Shown here one piece after another: positions 45,356 to 54,763 of a stretch of DNA of 64,000 nucleotides. Numbering within the stretch: the first letter of the stretch is position 1; the number at the start of each line of letters is the position of its first letter. The translations under genes and the position numbers were made by a program. This stretch comes from Patescibacteria group bacterium (GTDB lineage Bacteria; Patescibacteriota; Gracilibacteria; UBA1369): positions 124,001-188,000 of the forward strand of contig CAUJCM010000004.1 in the NCBI GenBank assembly GCA_963169655.1, in the 5' to 3' direction. The notes under the pieces are model-generated. The model was given only the letters and a program-made list of their open reading frames with translations. It was not told where the DNA came from and did not search any database.

Positions 45356-46339
45356 ATGAAACAATATATTGAAAATTTTACTAAAGATTTACAAAAGGCC
45401 TTAAATAGTGAATTAAATTTCACTGTTTCAAATAATGAAAAACAGTTTAAAAATATTTTACTTTGTGGTCTAGGCGGGTCTGGTATTGGAGCTTCTATTT
45501 TAAAAGAAGTTTTATTCAATTCTGTTAAAATACCAATTTTAGTAAATAAAGACTATCAAATTCCTGCTTTTGTAGATGAAGATACTTTAGTGATTATAAA
45601 TTCTTATTCAGGTAATACTGAGGAAGCACTTAATATGTGTGAAGACGCAGAAAAAAGAAATTCAACAATTATTTGTATTGCTTCTGGTGGAAAGTTAATT
45701 GAAATAGCTCAAAATAAAGGATTTAACTATCATCAAGTTGAAGGGGGGCTTCCTCCTCGTGCTGCTTTTGGGCTGGTTTTTCCTATTTTGTTTAAGGTAT
45801 TTAATAAATTGGGGGTTATTGATAATAAGTTTGAACAAGAATTTAGTTCTGTGATTCAGTTAATAGATCAAAATCAGAATGAGATGAAAGATGAGGCAAA
45901 TCAAATTGCTGAAAAACTTTTTAATAAGATTCCTGTTATTTATACGACAAGTTTATATGAAGGTGTTGCAACTCGTTTTCGACAACAAATTAATGAAAAT
46001 TCTAAAAGATTAGGCTGGTATAATATAATTCCAGAAATGAATCATAATGAATTAGTTGGTTGGGCAAAAGATTATCCAATGCTGGCAGTAATATTTTTGA
46101 GGAATAGTGATGAATATTTTAAAAATAGTAAAAGAATTGAGTTAAATGCTGAGGTTATTAAAAAATATGCTTCTTCTGTGAGTGAAATTTACTCTAAAGG
46201 AGACACTCAACTGGAAAGAGTTTTGTATTTAATACATTTAACTGATTGGATTTCATTTTATTTGGCTGAGAAAAATCAAGTGGATATAACAGAAGTAAAT
46301 GTGATTACAGCCTTGAAAAATGAGTTAAATAATTTATAA
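45356..46339 (+). CDS. bifunctional phosphoglucose/phosphomannose isomerase-like
   Basis: This 327-residue SIS-domain isomerase fits the PGI/PMI family: LLCGLGGSGIGASILKEVL near residue 32, NSYSGNTEEAL (about 82-92) for phosphosugar binding, EGGLPPRAAFG, RFRQQINENSK, and the catalytic-helix MNHNELVGW. It would interconvert glucose-6-P or mannose-6-P with fructose-6-P. Its place inside the suf operon, one base after the Rieske gene, is odd and has no obvious functional reason. Confidence 0.88.
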   Translation: MKQYIENFTKDLQKALNSELNFTVSNNEKQFKNILLCGLGGSGIGASILKEVLFNSVKIPILVNKDYQIPAFVDEDTLVIINSYSGNTEEALNMCEDAEKRNSTIICIASGGKLIEIAQNKGFNYHQVEGGLPPRAAFGLVFPILFKVFNKLGVIDNKFEQEFSSVIQLIDQNQNEMKDEANQIAEKLFNKIPVIYTTSLYEGVATRFRQQINENSKRLGWYNIIPEMNHNELVGWAKDYPMLAVIFLRNSDEYFKNSKRIELNAEVIKKYASSVSEIYSKGDTQLERVLYLIHLTDWISFYLAEKNQVDITEVNVITALKNELNNL

Positions 46340-46393
46340 AAATTTACTTTCAAAAGTGAAAAAGGTAAAATTAAGCCTAATCTTAATGATAAA

Positions 46394-47593
46394 ATGAATA
46401 TTATAGAAATTCGAAAACTCTTTCCCATTTTTGAAAATTATCCAGATTTAATTTATTTGGATAGTGCTTCAACTACACAAAAACCTCAAATAGTAATGAA
46501 TGCTGAAAGTGAGTTTTATCAATCGTATAATGCGAATATTCATCGTGGGATTTATAAATTAGCTGAAAAAGCTGATCAAATTTATGCAAATTCAAGAAAA
46601 ATAATAGCAAACTTTTGTAATGCCCAAGAAAATGAAATAATTTTTACCAAAAATGCAACAGAAGGAGCAAATTTGTCTGCTGAAATCATTGCTCAAAATT
46701 TTGTAAAAGGAGATATTATTGTATCTACTGAGTTGGAGCATCATTCAAATTTTTTACCCTGGCAAGAAATAGCCAGAAAAAATAGCCTGCAATTTAGAGT
46801 AATTAAAGTAAAGAATAATAATGGTGATTTTGATGACAAGGATCTAGAACTTTTAAAAGATAAGAAAGTAAAACTTCTAGCAATTACTGGACTTTCAAAT
46901 GTGTTGGGTATTAAGCCTGATCTTAAAAATATCATCAAGATGGCAAAAGAGAATGGGGTGTTGATAGCTTTAGATTTGGCACAAGCATCTACAAATTATC
47001 AGATTGATGTAAAGAAATTAAATTGTGATTTTGCCTTTTTTACAGGCCATAAATTATTTGGTCCTATGGGAACTGGCTGGGTTTATATCAAACAAAATCT
47101 AGCTGAAAAATTAAATCCTTATCAATTCGGAGGAGGAATGATTAAAGATTTGCCAAATAAGTGGTTGGATGCCCCAAGTAAATTTGAGGCCGGGACTCCT
47201 AATGTTGCTGGTATATATGCTTTAAGTAAGTCCCTGAAAATGATGCAAGAAATTGGTTTAGAAAACATTATTAAATATGAGAAAAAGTTAGTAAAAGTTT
47301 GCTATGAGATGTTTTCAAAATTTTCAGAGATTGAAATTTATGGCCCAACCAATGAAAATCAATTTTCTAATCTACTTTCTTTTGAAATAAAAAATATTCA
47401 CTCTCATGATGTAGCTTCAATATTTGCTGAAGATAATATTTGTATTCGAGCAGGTCATCATTGCGCAAAACCTTTAATGAATAGATTAAAAGTAAATGCA
47501 TTGGCCAGGGTTAGTTTCTCAATTTATAATCAAGAATCCGATATAGAAAAGTTAGAAAAGAGTATTAAAAAAGCAATTAATATTTTCAAATAA
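46394..47593 (+). CDS. sufS: cysteine desulfurase SufS
   Basis: SufS (399 aa) is a PLP enzyme that takes sulfur from cysteine for cluster assembly. The PLP lysine is in FFTGHKLFGPMGTGW (about residue 220), and the preceding SELEHHSNFLPWQ holds the PLP-stacking His. The active cysteine is in IRAGHHCAKPLM (about residue 357). The short RAGHHCA loop marks a group II (SufS) rather than NifS/IscS enzyme. Its stop overlaps sufU in TAATG, so the two are coupled. Confidence 0.96.
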   Translation: MNIIEIRKLFPIFENYPDLIYLDSASTTQKPQIVMNAESEFYQSYNANIHRGIYKLAEKADQIYANSRKIIANFCNAQENEIIFTKNATEGANLSAEIIAQNFVKGDIIVSTELEHHSNFLPWQEIARKNSLQFRVIKVKNNNGDFDDKDLELLKDKKVKLLAITGLSNVLGIKPDLKNIIKMAKENGVLIALDLAQASTNYQIDVKKLNCDFAFFTGHKLFGPMGTGWVYIKQNLAEKLNPYQFGGGMIKDLPNKWLDAPSKFEAGTPNVAGIYALSKSLKMMQEIGLENIIKYEKKLVKVCYEMFSKFSEIEIYGPTNENQFSNLLSFEIKNIHSHDVASIFAEDNICIRAGHHCAKPLMNRLKVNALARVSFSIYNQESDIEKLEKSIKKAINIFK

Positions 47594-47973
47594 TGGATAT
47601 TTATGGAGAAATATTGTTAGACCATTTTAAAAATCCTAGACATTTAGGACTACTTAAAGATGGGAATATTTTAGCAGAAGATTTAAATCCTATGTGTGGA
47701 GATAAAGTCACTGTTAGTTTGAAAGTTGATGATCATGGGATAATTCAAAACTTTGGATTTCTGGGAAATGGATGTGCAATAAGTGTAGCTTCTATTTCTT
47801 TGTTTGGAGATAAGATTATAGGACAGAAATTAGATGATATTTTGCAAATGTCTGGAGAAGAAGCTATAAAGTTATTAGAAATTCCTATTTCTCCTGGTAG
47901 AGTAAAATGTGCTCTTCTAGGATTTAGTTGCATCAAAAAAGCAGCCACCCTACATAAATCAAAAAACAATTAA
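47593..47973 (+). CDS. sufU: Fe-S assembly sulfurtransferase SufU
   Basis: SufU (126 aa) is a zinc-dependent NifU-N-type protein that accepts sulfur from SufS. The zinc/active cysteines are in NPMCGD (Cys35), NGCAIS (Cys61) and VKCALLG (Cys106). The start ILLDHFKNPRHLG is typical. Translational overlap with sufS fits the dedicated SufS-SufU pair known from Firmicutes. Confidence 0.94.
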   Translation: MDIYGEILLDHFKNPRHLGLLKDGNILAEDLNPMCGDKVTVSLKVDDHGIIQNFGFLGNGCAISVASISLFGDKIIGQKLDDILQMSGEEAIKLLEIPISPGRVKCALLGFSCIKKAATLHKSKNN

Positions 47974-47974
47974 A

Positions 47975-48289
47975 ATGATGGAAAATAAATGGACTAAAAA
48001 ACAGTATTTAGAATTAATCAATCAAGTAAGTGACCCTGAAACAGGAATTGGTTTAACTGATATGGGTTTGATTTATGATGTAGAAGAGGAAATTGATGGT
48101 ATTATTAATGTAACAATGACTTTAACTTCACTTGGATGTCCAATGGGTGGACAAATTACTACTGAAGTTGATGCTATTTTACGTATTCAACCCCATGTTC
48201 AAGATGTAAAAATTGAAATTGTTTGGGAACCTGCATGGAATCCAAATATGATGAACCCAGAACTTAAAGCAATGTTATTTGGAGGATAA
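47975..48289 (+). CDS. MIP18/DUF59 family Fe-S assembly factor
   Basis: This 104-residue protein has the family pattern VSDPETGIGLTDMGLIYDVE followed by MTLTSLGCPMGGQI with its conserved cysteine, then EIVWEPAWNPNMM. DUF59 proteins (SufT and others) help in Fe-S maturation or carrier functions. It begins at tandem ATG codons (47975 or 47978), 2 bases after sufU, and closes the suf operon. Confidence 0.9.
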   Translation: MMENKWTKKQYLELINQVSDPETGIGLTDMGLIYDVEEEIDGIINVTMTLTSLGCPMGGQITTEVDAILRIQPHVQDVKIEIVWEPAWNPNMMNPELKAMLFGG

Positions 48290-48351
48290 GGGTGTATGCT
48301 TTAAAATATTTACAAAAGTTCGTTAAAAGAAAAATAATTTTAATTTAAAAT

Positions 48352-49272
48352 ATGGAAATTAATTTAGCCTCACATCCAGAACAAAGAGTGGCAATTTTTA
48401 TTGATACACAAAATTTATATCATTCAGCAAAATCAAATTTTCGTACAAATGTAAATTATCAAGAATTAATTAAGGTGGCCGTGAATGGAAGAAAATTAAT
48501 TAGAGCTTTTGCTTATGTAATCAAATCAGATGATAATACTGAATCTAAGTTTTTTGATGCACTTGGAGATATTGGAATTGAAATGAGAGTTAAAGATTTA
48601 CAAGTCTTTCATACTGGTGCAAAAAAAGCTGATTGGGATGTAGGAATCGCAGTTGATATGATTAGGCTCACAGAGAAAGTAGATGTGATAGTGCTTGCTT
48701 CTGGTGATGGAGACTTTTTAGAAGTAGTGAGATATTGCCAATCGAGAGGCGTAAGAATTGAATTAATGGCTTTTGAAAAAACTACTAATGCTACTTTACT
48801 TGGAGAAGTTGATCATTTTACAGATTTAGGTGACAGAGATTCTGATTTTTTAATTGGGAATAAAAGAATTTCAAAAAGAAAGACTATAAATAATGATGTG
48901 TTGGAAAAAGGCAGTGAATACTTATATAAACAAAGATTAATAAATACTAATGTTTTACCAGCAACTGTTGAAAATTTAACTGTTGAAGAAATTAGCTCAA
49001 ATTATAACAGTAATAATTTATCTCAAGTAAATAGACAATCACAAAATGTTAATAAAGATGTAGACTTAAGTATTTATAGTAGAAGTGGTATCACAAATGA
49101 AACCCTAAGCAAAAAGGTCAGGAAAATTAAGCCAGTAGTAGGACTACCTGGTAGAACTATTAATTCTTCTAGCTCTCAAAATACTTTAATTAAGAATAAA
49201 ATAAAGGCTGATAGATCTTTAAATAATGCCTTTGGAAATAAAGAACCAAAAAAACGAGGATTTAATTATTAA
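48352..49272 (+). CDS. NYN domain (LabA/DUF88) protein
   Basis: This 306-residue protein starts with a PIN-like NYN domain of about 170 residues: VAIFIDTQNLYHSAK with the first acidic site, AKKADWDVGIAVDM, then VIVLASGDGDFLEVVRYCQSRGVRIEL. Four acidic positions suggest a metal-dependent RNase. The second half is a polar, Asn/Ser/Lys-rich, probably disordered tail ending in NKEPKKRGFNY. It lies 62 bases after the suf operon and may be separately expressed. Confidence 0.87.
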   Translation: MEINLASHPEQRVAIFIDTQNLYHSAKSNFRTNVNYQELIKVAVNGRKLIRAFAYVIKSDDNTESKFFDALGDIGIEMRVKDLQVFHTGAKKADWDVGIAVDMIRLTEKVDVIVLASGDGDFLEVVRYCQSRGVRIELMAFEKTTNATLLGEVDHFTDLGDRDSDFLIGNKRISKRKTINNDVLEKGSEYLYKQRLINTNVLPATVENLTVEEISSNYNSNNLSQVNRQSQNVNKDVDLSIYSRSGITNETLSKKVRKIKPVVGLPGRTINSSSSQNTLIKNKIKADRSLNNAFGNKEPKKRGFNY

Positions 49273-49370
49273 GACTGAGTAATAAAAATATAGCAAATGA
49301 AGTCACTTGATTTTCTTTAAAATTAAAGATAGTTTTATAAATCAAATTATTATGTAACCAAATAAATCTT

Positions 49371-49892
49371 ATGTTTTTACAAGTAGGAAAAAAAGCTCCA
49401 GAATTTACAATGGAGGTGGTTAGAGAAAATCAATTCTCACAAGTTTCTTTAAGTGAATTTAAAGGTAAATGGGTTGTACTGTTTTTTTACCCTTTAGATT
49501 TTACTTTTGTTTGCCCTACAGAAATAGTTGAAATGAGTGAAAAAATGCCAGAATTTGAAAAATTAGGTGCAGTGGTACTTGGTGGAAGTACTGACTCAGT
49601 ACATTCACATTTAGCTTGGATGAAAGATTTAGGACAATTAAATTATCCATTATTTTCTGATGCAACTAGAGAAGTAAGTCGTGATTATGGTATTTTAATT
49701 GAAGAAAAAGGTCATTCCCTTCGAGGAACTTTTATTATTGATCCAGATGGAATTTTGCGATATCAATTAGTTCATGATTTAACTGTGGGAAGAAGTGCTG
49801 ATGAAACTTTAAGAGTTTTATCCAGTTTGCAAACTGGTGAACTTTGCCCAGCAAATTGGAAACCTGGTCAAAAAACTTTAGGAAAAGCTTAA
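49371..49892 (+). CDS. peroxiredoxin (AhpC/2-Cys type)
   Basis: This 173-residue peroxiredoxin has the peroxidatic Cys48 in FYPLDFTFVCPTE and a resolving Cys near residue 159 in GELCPANW. The TDSVHSHLAWM and RGTFIIDPDG segments are typical of the AhpC/Prx1 subfamily. It reduces peroxides at thiol expense and is followed 9 bases later by a thioredoxin-reductase-type gene, forming an antioxidant pair. Confidence 0.94.
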   Translation: MFLQVGKKAPEFTMEVVRENQFSQVSLSEFKGKWVVLFFYPLDFTFVCPTEIVEMSEKMPEFEKLGAVVLGGSTDSVHSHLAWMKDLGQLNYPLFSDATREVSRDYGILIEEKGHSLRGTFIIDPDGILRYQLVHDLTVGRSADETLRVLSSLQTGELCPANWKPGQKTLGKA

Positions 49893-49901
49893 TTTTATTT
49901 T

Positions 49902-50846
49902 ATGGAAAAATTTGATTTTTTAGTAATTGGAGGTGGTTGTGCTGGGGCTAGTGGTGCTATGTATGCTGCAAGGATGAATTTAAAAACTGCAATGATAGCT
50001 GAACTTCCTGGTGGTTTAATTACTACAACCCATCTTGTGGAAAATTGGCCTGGAATAATAAAGATTTCTGGGCCAGATTTAGCGATGAATTTAATTGAAC
50101 ATGCAACTACTTTTGGAGTACAAATGAAAAATGAGAGAGTTTTGGAAATTGATAAAATTAAAATAAGTGAAGAAGAACTAAATGCTGATAAAAAAACAGG
50201 GTTTATAGTAAAAACTGCAAGTAATCAGTATTTGGCTAAAACTATTTTATTAGCAACTGGAAGCAAACATAAAAAACTTGGAATACCTGGTGAAAGTGAG
50301 TTTGAAAATAAAGGAGTTTCTTTCTGTGCGCTTTGTGATGCTGCTTTTTATAGAGGTAAAACTGTTTGTGTTGTGGGAAGTGGTGATAGTGCGGCAAAAG
50401 AAGCATTATTACTTTCTGAATTTGCAGAAAAAGTTTATATAATTTCAAGGACCCAGTTACATCCAGAACCAATAAATTTAGAAAGAGTTAAAGCTAATTC
50501 TAAAATTGAATTATTGAGTAATTCTGAAGTAGCTGAAATTTTAGGTGATCAAAAAGTTGAGAAAATTAAATTAAAAGATGGTAAAGAGATAACTTTAGAT
50601 GGAATTTTTATTGCAATTGGATTACTTCCAAATTCAAGAGAAGCAAAAGAACTTGGAGTTGAATTAAATCAAAAAAATGAAATAATTATTAATAGAAATA
50701 GTGAAACAAATATTGAAGGTGTTTTTGCTGCTGGAGATGTTTGTGATACTAAATTTAAACAAGCCATTACTGGATCAGCTGAAGCAGTAACGGCTAGTTT
50801 TTGGGGTTATGAATATATCAATAAAAATGAAATAATTCTTGAATAA
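49902..50846 (+). CDS. trxB: thioredoxin reductase
   Basis: This 314-residue FAD/NADPH flavoprotein has the FAD-binding VIGGGCAGASGAMYAAR, the redox CxxC in CALCDAAF (about 142-145), the NADPH Rossmann motif VVGSGDSAAKEALLLSE and the late GVFAAGDVCDTKFKQ. The pairing with the upstream peroxiredoxin suggests direct or thioredoxin-mediated electron supply. Its stop nearly touches the convergent aminopeptidase gene, and I see no terminator between them. Confidence 0.94.
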   Translation: MEKFDFLVIGGGCAGASGAMYAARMNLKTAMIAELPGGLITTTHLVENWPGIIKISGPDLAMNLIEHATTFGVQMKNERVLEIDKIKISEEELNADKKTGFIVKTASNQYLAKTILLATGSKHKKLGIPGESEFENKGVSFCALCDAAFYRGKTVCVVGSGDSAAKEALLLSEFAEKVYIISRTQLHPEPINLERVKANSKIELLSNSEVAEILGDQKVEKIKLKDGKEITLDGIFIAIGLLPNSREAKELGVELNQKNEIIINRNSETNIEGVFAAGDVCDTKFKQAITGSAEAVTASFWGYEYINKNEIILE

Positions 50847-50847
50847 A

Positions 50848-52308
50848 TTATTTCAAATTTTGTAAGAATCTAGTGATTAGCCTGACTCCGAAGCCACTTG
50901 CACCAACAAAATCTATGTCTTTACAGTTTTTTGGCATTGCAGGTCCAGCAATATCGAGATGAATCCAGTCGTGATTTTCAACAAAGTTTTCTAGGAAGGC
51001 TGCAGCTGTCGAAGCTCCAGCCATTCCTGATGTATCAATATTATTTAAATCAGCAAATTTCCCCTTCATTGCCTTGCGGTGAGCTTCATGAATAGGCATA
51101 TCCCATACCTCTTCATCAGTTTCTAGTGAGGCATTTTTCATCCTATCTTTCATTTTTGCATTATTTCCAAACATTCCCGCCATTTGATCTCCAAGAGCTA
51201 CAATGCAAGCTCCAGTTAACGTAGCTAAATCAATAACAGAAGATAATTTATAATTTTTTACTGCATAAGAAATTGCATCACAAAGTATCAAACGACCTTC
51301 AGCATCAGTATTTCCTATTTCAATTGTTTTACCTGAATATGAAGTAATGATATCATTGGGTTTTAAAGAATTTGCATCTACACAATTATCAGTTAATGGC
51401 AAAATTCCTATCACATTTTGTTTAATTTCTAATTCTTTTAAGAGCATAAAAACACCTAATACGGCTGCTGCTCCTCCCATGTCCATATGCATTCCATTAA
51501 TTCCATTAGTAGGTTTGATATTTAAACCACCTGTATCAAAAGTGACTCCTTTACCAATTAAGGCAATGGGATCTTGTCTTTTTCCAAGTGGTAAATATTC
51601 CATTACTACCAATTTTGCTCCTATGTTTGAACCTTGATTCACAGCAAGTAAAGTATTCATTTTCATTTTCTCTAATTGCTTTTTATCAAAAACAGTAATT
51701 TTGATTTTATTTTCTTTGCAGATATCTTCTGCTTTTTTAGCAAAGAAATCAGCATTAACAATATTATTTGGAGCATTTACCAAATCTCTTACTTCATTGA
51801 CAGCTAAACCAATTTTTATACCCTCCTCTAAATCATATTTTCCAACTTTATCGATATCTCCAACAATATTAACTTTTTTGATAAAATTATTATCTGAGTT
51901 TTTTTGTTCTTCACCTGTTTTATAAACTGCTACTTTGTAATTGGCGAGTGCAATTGCTTCTCCAATTTCTTGTCCATATTTTCCAAGTTTTTTGTCTATA
52001 ACAATGGATAATTCTGTAATTGGTTTTTTTCTTAAACTCTTAACGCTTTGAGCAATACCATTTCTGACTTGTTTAGCCAAAATAGTATTTAAATCTCCAA
52101 AACAAAAAAATAATATTTGATTTGGTTCCATTGGTCCATCAGGAAAATGAATAAAATTTTCTCCATATTTTCCATGATAATCCCCTGCTTTTTCACGCTT
52201 TTTGATAAAATCCCGATATAATTTTGGGATATTTTTTAAATTATTGAAAAATGGAATTAATGTAATTTGATTTTTTTCAGTTAATACTTTTTGATAATGA
52301 GTTTTCAT
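50848..52308 (-). CDS. pepA: leucyl aminopeptidase (M17)
   Basis: This 486-residue cytosolic two-metal aminopeptidase has the M17 core complete: GKGVTFDTGGLNIKP with the first metal aspartate, HMDMGGAAAVLG, and NTDAEGRLILCDA, the family signature with Asp/Glu ligands and the catalytic Arg. LTGACIVALGDQMAGMFGN is also present. The N-terminal domain is divergent, as usual. It lies 5 bases downstream of the NUDIX gene on the minus strand. Confidence 0.94.
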   Translation of the reverse strand: MKTHYQKVLTEKNQITLIPFFNNLKNIPKLYRDFIKKREKAGDYHGKYGENFIHFPDGPMEPNQILFFCFGDLNTILAKQVRNGIAQSVKSLRKKPITELSIVIDKKLGKYGQEIGEAIALANYKVAVYKTGEEQKNSDNNFIKKVNIVGDIDKVGKYDLEEGIKIGLAVNEVRDLVNAPNNIVNADFFAKKAEDICKENKIKITVFDKKQLEKMKMNTLLAVNQGSNIGAKLVVMEYLPLGKRQDPIALIGKGVTFDTGGLNIKPTNGINGMHMDMGGAAAVLGVFMLLKELEIKQNVIGILPLTDNCVDANSLKPNDIITSYSGKTIEIGNTDAEGRLILCDAISYAVKNYKLSSVIDLATLTGACIVALGDQMAGMFGNNAKMKDRMKNASLETDEEVWDMPIHEAHRKAMKGKFADLNNIDTSGMAGASTAAAFLENFVENHDWIHLDIAGPAMPKNCKDIDFVGASGFGVRLITRFLQNLK

Positions 52309-52313
52309 AGTTT

Positions 52314-52748
52314 TTATATTAAATTGTTGAGAAAATTTTGAGCTTTATTAATTAAATTTTTAGTATCATCAAAAGACATTTTTGATAATGCTGTGTCAAA
52401 ATCTAGCCATAAATAACCTTGATGTTCATCTGAAATAGTAACTTCACTTTGAGTAGTTTTACCAAGAAAAAAAGTGACTGTTTTAAAAATTAAAACTCCT
52501 TGATGTCTGAATTGATAATTGATTTCTTCTTTATATTCTTGGTGAATATCAATATCTTTAATACCTGTTTCTTCAAATAATTCTCTTACAGCTGCCATTT
52601 TTTCGGTTTCACCTTGTTCCAAATGTCCCTTAGGAAAGTCAAAATAACCTCCAGGGTAATGAAGTAATAAATACTTTCGAGAGGTTTGAGATTCCCTATA
52701 AACTATTACACCAGCAGAAAACTCTTTTCTTGTTTTTATATTATTCAA
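52314..52748 (-). CDS. NUDIX hydrolase
   Basis: This 144-residue protein has a complete Nudix box GHLEQGETEKMAAVRELFEETGI (residues 41-63; G-x5-E-x7-REL-x2-EE-x-G-I). The preceding YPGGYFDFPKGHLEQGE and the N-terminal SAGVIVYRES resemble diadenosine-tetraphosphate or NTP hydrolases, but the substrate is not predictable. It forms a two-gene unit with pepA and is divergent from the Mrp gene. Confidence 0.92.
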   Translation of the reverse strand: MNNIKTRKEFSAGVIVYRESQTSRKYLLLHYPGGYFDFPKGHLEQGETEKMAAVRELFEETGIKDIDIHQEYKEEINYQFRHQGVLIFKTVTFFLGKTTQSEVTISDEHQGYLWLDFDTALSKMSFDDTKNLINKAQNFLNNLI

Positions 52749-52838
52749 TTTTATTAAAATTCAAGTTTTGTTAATGGCATTATAATAGTTTTGGTATATA
52801 ATTTGCAAAGAAAGTTTTGATAATATTTGTTAGTAGAA

Positions 52839-53804
52839 ATGTTTAAAGAATTATCTGGTAAAGAATGTATTAAAGATTTAGTAAAAGATTTTCCTCAAGT
52901 ATTAGTTATCTTTGAAAGACTTGGTATTCAATTAAATAAAGAAGACCAAAAAAAGACACTTGTAGAAATTGCTTTGAGTAATAGTTTTCCTTTGCAAGTA
53001 ATTCTTAGTAATCTTGGAAAAAAATTAAATATCCCAGTTAAATGGCCAAAAGTAAGTGGAGTTGGTGAACATTTTCAAGACGACTTTACAAGAGCATCAG
53101 GCCTCAGAAAAGGTAAACCGGTTGGCATAAAAAAAATTATTGCTATTCATAGTGGTAAAGGTGGAGTTGGTAAAACAGTAATTTCTGTGTTGCTTGCAAA
53201 CTTTCTGAATAATAAAAAATTTAAAGTTGGACTTTTAGATCTGGATATTGATTGCCCCAACTTAACTTTAGCTTTGGGTATTAATGAAAGACATATTGCT
53301 AATAAAGATAAATTAATACAGCCAATAAATTTTAATGGCATTAAAGTAATTTCGATGGGTGCGATTCAAAAAAAGGCAGAAGATGCGATAATGTGGAGAG
53401 GGCCAGTACTAGCGAAAGCTATTGAACAACTATTTTTTGATGCTGACTGGGGAGAAATTGATTATTTAATCGTAGATTTTCCACCGGGAACTAGTGAAGC
53501 TCCACTCACATTTTTTAATATTGTTAAGCCAGATGGGGTAATAATAATTTCTACTCCTCAAAAACTAGCAATATATGATGCGGCAAAGTCAGTAGATATG
53601 TGCAACACAATGAAAGTGCCAGTTATTGGAGTAATAGAAAATATGACTGGAGATATTTTTGGTCAATCAAATGAAAAACTAATTGAAAGTGTTTGTGGAG
53701 TAAAATTTTTAGGTGAAATCCCCTTAAATCCAAATTTAAGTAAAGAAAAATTCTGGGAAGATGATAGATTTGTAAATAAAATTTTTGAGAAAATAAGTTT
53801 TTAA
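52839..53804 (+). CDS. Mrp/NBP35-type P-loop ATPase
   Basis: This is 321 residues from ATG 52839; an in-frame TTG at 52827 is less likely. The N-terminal 70 residues resemble a small helical DUF1858-like domain (KDFPQVLVIFERLGI). The deviant Walker A GKGGVGKT is at 106-113, the switch region VGLLDLDIDCPNLTLALG follows, and IDYLIVDFPPGTSEAPLTF is the Mrp hallmark. Mrp/ApbC proteins carry or transfer Fe-S clusters. The usual C-terminal CxxC is not visible, so cluster binding is uncertain. Confidence 0.88.
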   Translation: MFKELSGKECIKDLVKDFPQVLVIFERLGIQLNKEDQKKTLVEIALSNSFPLQVILSNLGKKLNIPVKWPKVSGVGEHFQDDFTRASGLRKGKPVGIKKIIAIHSGKGGVGKTVISVLLANFLNNKKFKVGLLDLDIDCPNLTLALGINERHIANKDKLIQPINFNGIKVISMGAIQKKAEDAIMWRGPVLAKAIEQLFFDADWGEIDYLIVDFPPGTSEAPLTFFNIVKPDGVIIISTPQKLAIYDAAKSVDMCNTMKVPVIGVIENMTGDIFGQSNEKLIESVCGVKFLGEIPLNPNLSKEKFWEDDRFVNKIFEKISF

Positions 53805-53844
53805 GAAGGTTTAAATATTTTTTATTTTATTGAAAAATAGATTG

Positions 53845-53853
53845 TGATATACT
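53845..53853 (+). promoter_or_regulatory. extended -10 element before a small ORF
   Basis: TGA-TATACT (TATACT at 53848-53853), about 20 bases before the ATG of the 59-codon gene. No good -35 is visible. Confidence 0.4.
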
Positions 53854-53874
53854 CGCTGTAAATCAATTTATAAT

Positions 53875-54054
53875 ATGGTAAATCTACCTTTAAAAACAAG
53901 GCATCAACAATTTGGTTTTCAATTAATTATGATTATTTTAACCCTTATTTTGATATTCTCTGTGTGGTATTTATTTCAAAAAAGAGTTTCTAAAGATCTA
54001 CAAAATGATATTGAATTAGTTGATGATATTAATAACTCATTAATTCAGCAATAA
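53875..54054 (+). CDS. 59-residue single-helix membrane protein
   Basis: This small ORF has a basic N-terminus, one strongly hydrophobic helix (FQLIMIILTLILIFSVWYLF, about residues 15-34) and an acidic helical C-terminus rich in Asp and Asn. An extended -10 precedes it and it ends in TAA, convergent with rnc. The helix-plus-amphipathic-tail layout is common for small division or stress membrane proteins, but I cannot assign a family. Confidence 0.6.
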   Translation: MVNLPLKTRHQQFGFQLIMIILTLILIFSVWYLFQKRVSKDLQNDIELVDDINNSLIQQ

Positions 54055-54062
54055 TATAAATT

Positions 54063-54758
54063 TTACCAACCTTTAACTTTGAGTCCATTTATTGCAGCTT
54101 GTTGTTCTGCTTTTTGCTTACTCGAACCTTTTCCTTCTGCTATTTTTTCTTCACCTATAAATAAAGCCATAATAAATTCTTTTTGATGGTCTGGACCTGT
54201 TTCAGAAATGAAACGATAATCTGGTGTGATGCCGATAATTTCTTGTGATTTTTCTTGAAATTTGGATTTTGCATCAACATATTCTCCTAGTTTTAAAATA
54301 TAATCCAATCTACTAGTGATATATTTGACTATAAAATTTTCAGCTGATTCATAACCCTGATCCAAATAAATAGCACCAATTAATGCTTCTACTGTGTTTG
54401 CTAAAATATAGTTTTTCTTTCTTCCACCAGATCTCTCCTCCCCCTTACTTAAATACAAATAAACTCCAAGTCCAAGATCATTGGCAATAATAGCTAAGTG
54501 TTGACCTTTGACTAAAGCTGATCTCCAATTAGTTAAATCTCCTTCTTCTTTTTGAGGATAATTCAAATATAAATATTTTGTTACAATTAGCTCCAAAACA
54601 GCGTCTCCTAAAAATTCTAGCCTTTCATTATGTTTTACTTTTGAAATATGATGCTCATTAACATAAGACTTATGTATAAAAGCTAAATCAAGTAATTGAT
54701 AATCATTAAACTGAATATCTAATTGATTAAGTAAATTTTTATATCTTTCTTCTAACAT
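54063..54758 (-). CDS. rnc: ribonuclease III
   Basis: RNase III (231 aa) cleaves double-stranded RNA in rRNA precursors and mRNAs. The catalytic signature NERLEFLGDAVLELIV is intact, with TVEALIGAIYLDQGYE carrying the second acidic site. The C-terminal dsRNA-binding domain has DAKSKFQEKSQE and GSSKQKAEQQAAINGL. It lies 5 bases after nusB in a minus-strand yceD-rpmF-nusB-rnc group, matching gene order in other bacteria. Confidence 0.96.
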   Translation of the reverse strand: MLEERYKNLLNQLDIQFNDYQLLDLAFIHKSYVNEHHISKVKHNERLEFLGDAVLELIVTKYLYLNYPQKEEGDLTNWRSALVKGQHLAIIANDLGLGVYLYLSKGEERSGGRKKNYILANTVEALIGAIYLDQGYESAENFIVKYITSRLDYILKLGEYVDAKSKFQEKSQEIIGITPDYRFISETGPDHQKEFIMALFIGEEKIAEGKGSSKQKAEQQAAINGLKVKGW

Positions 54759-54763
54759 AAATT

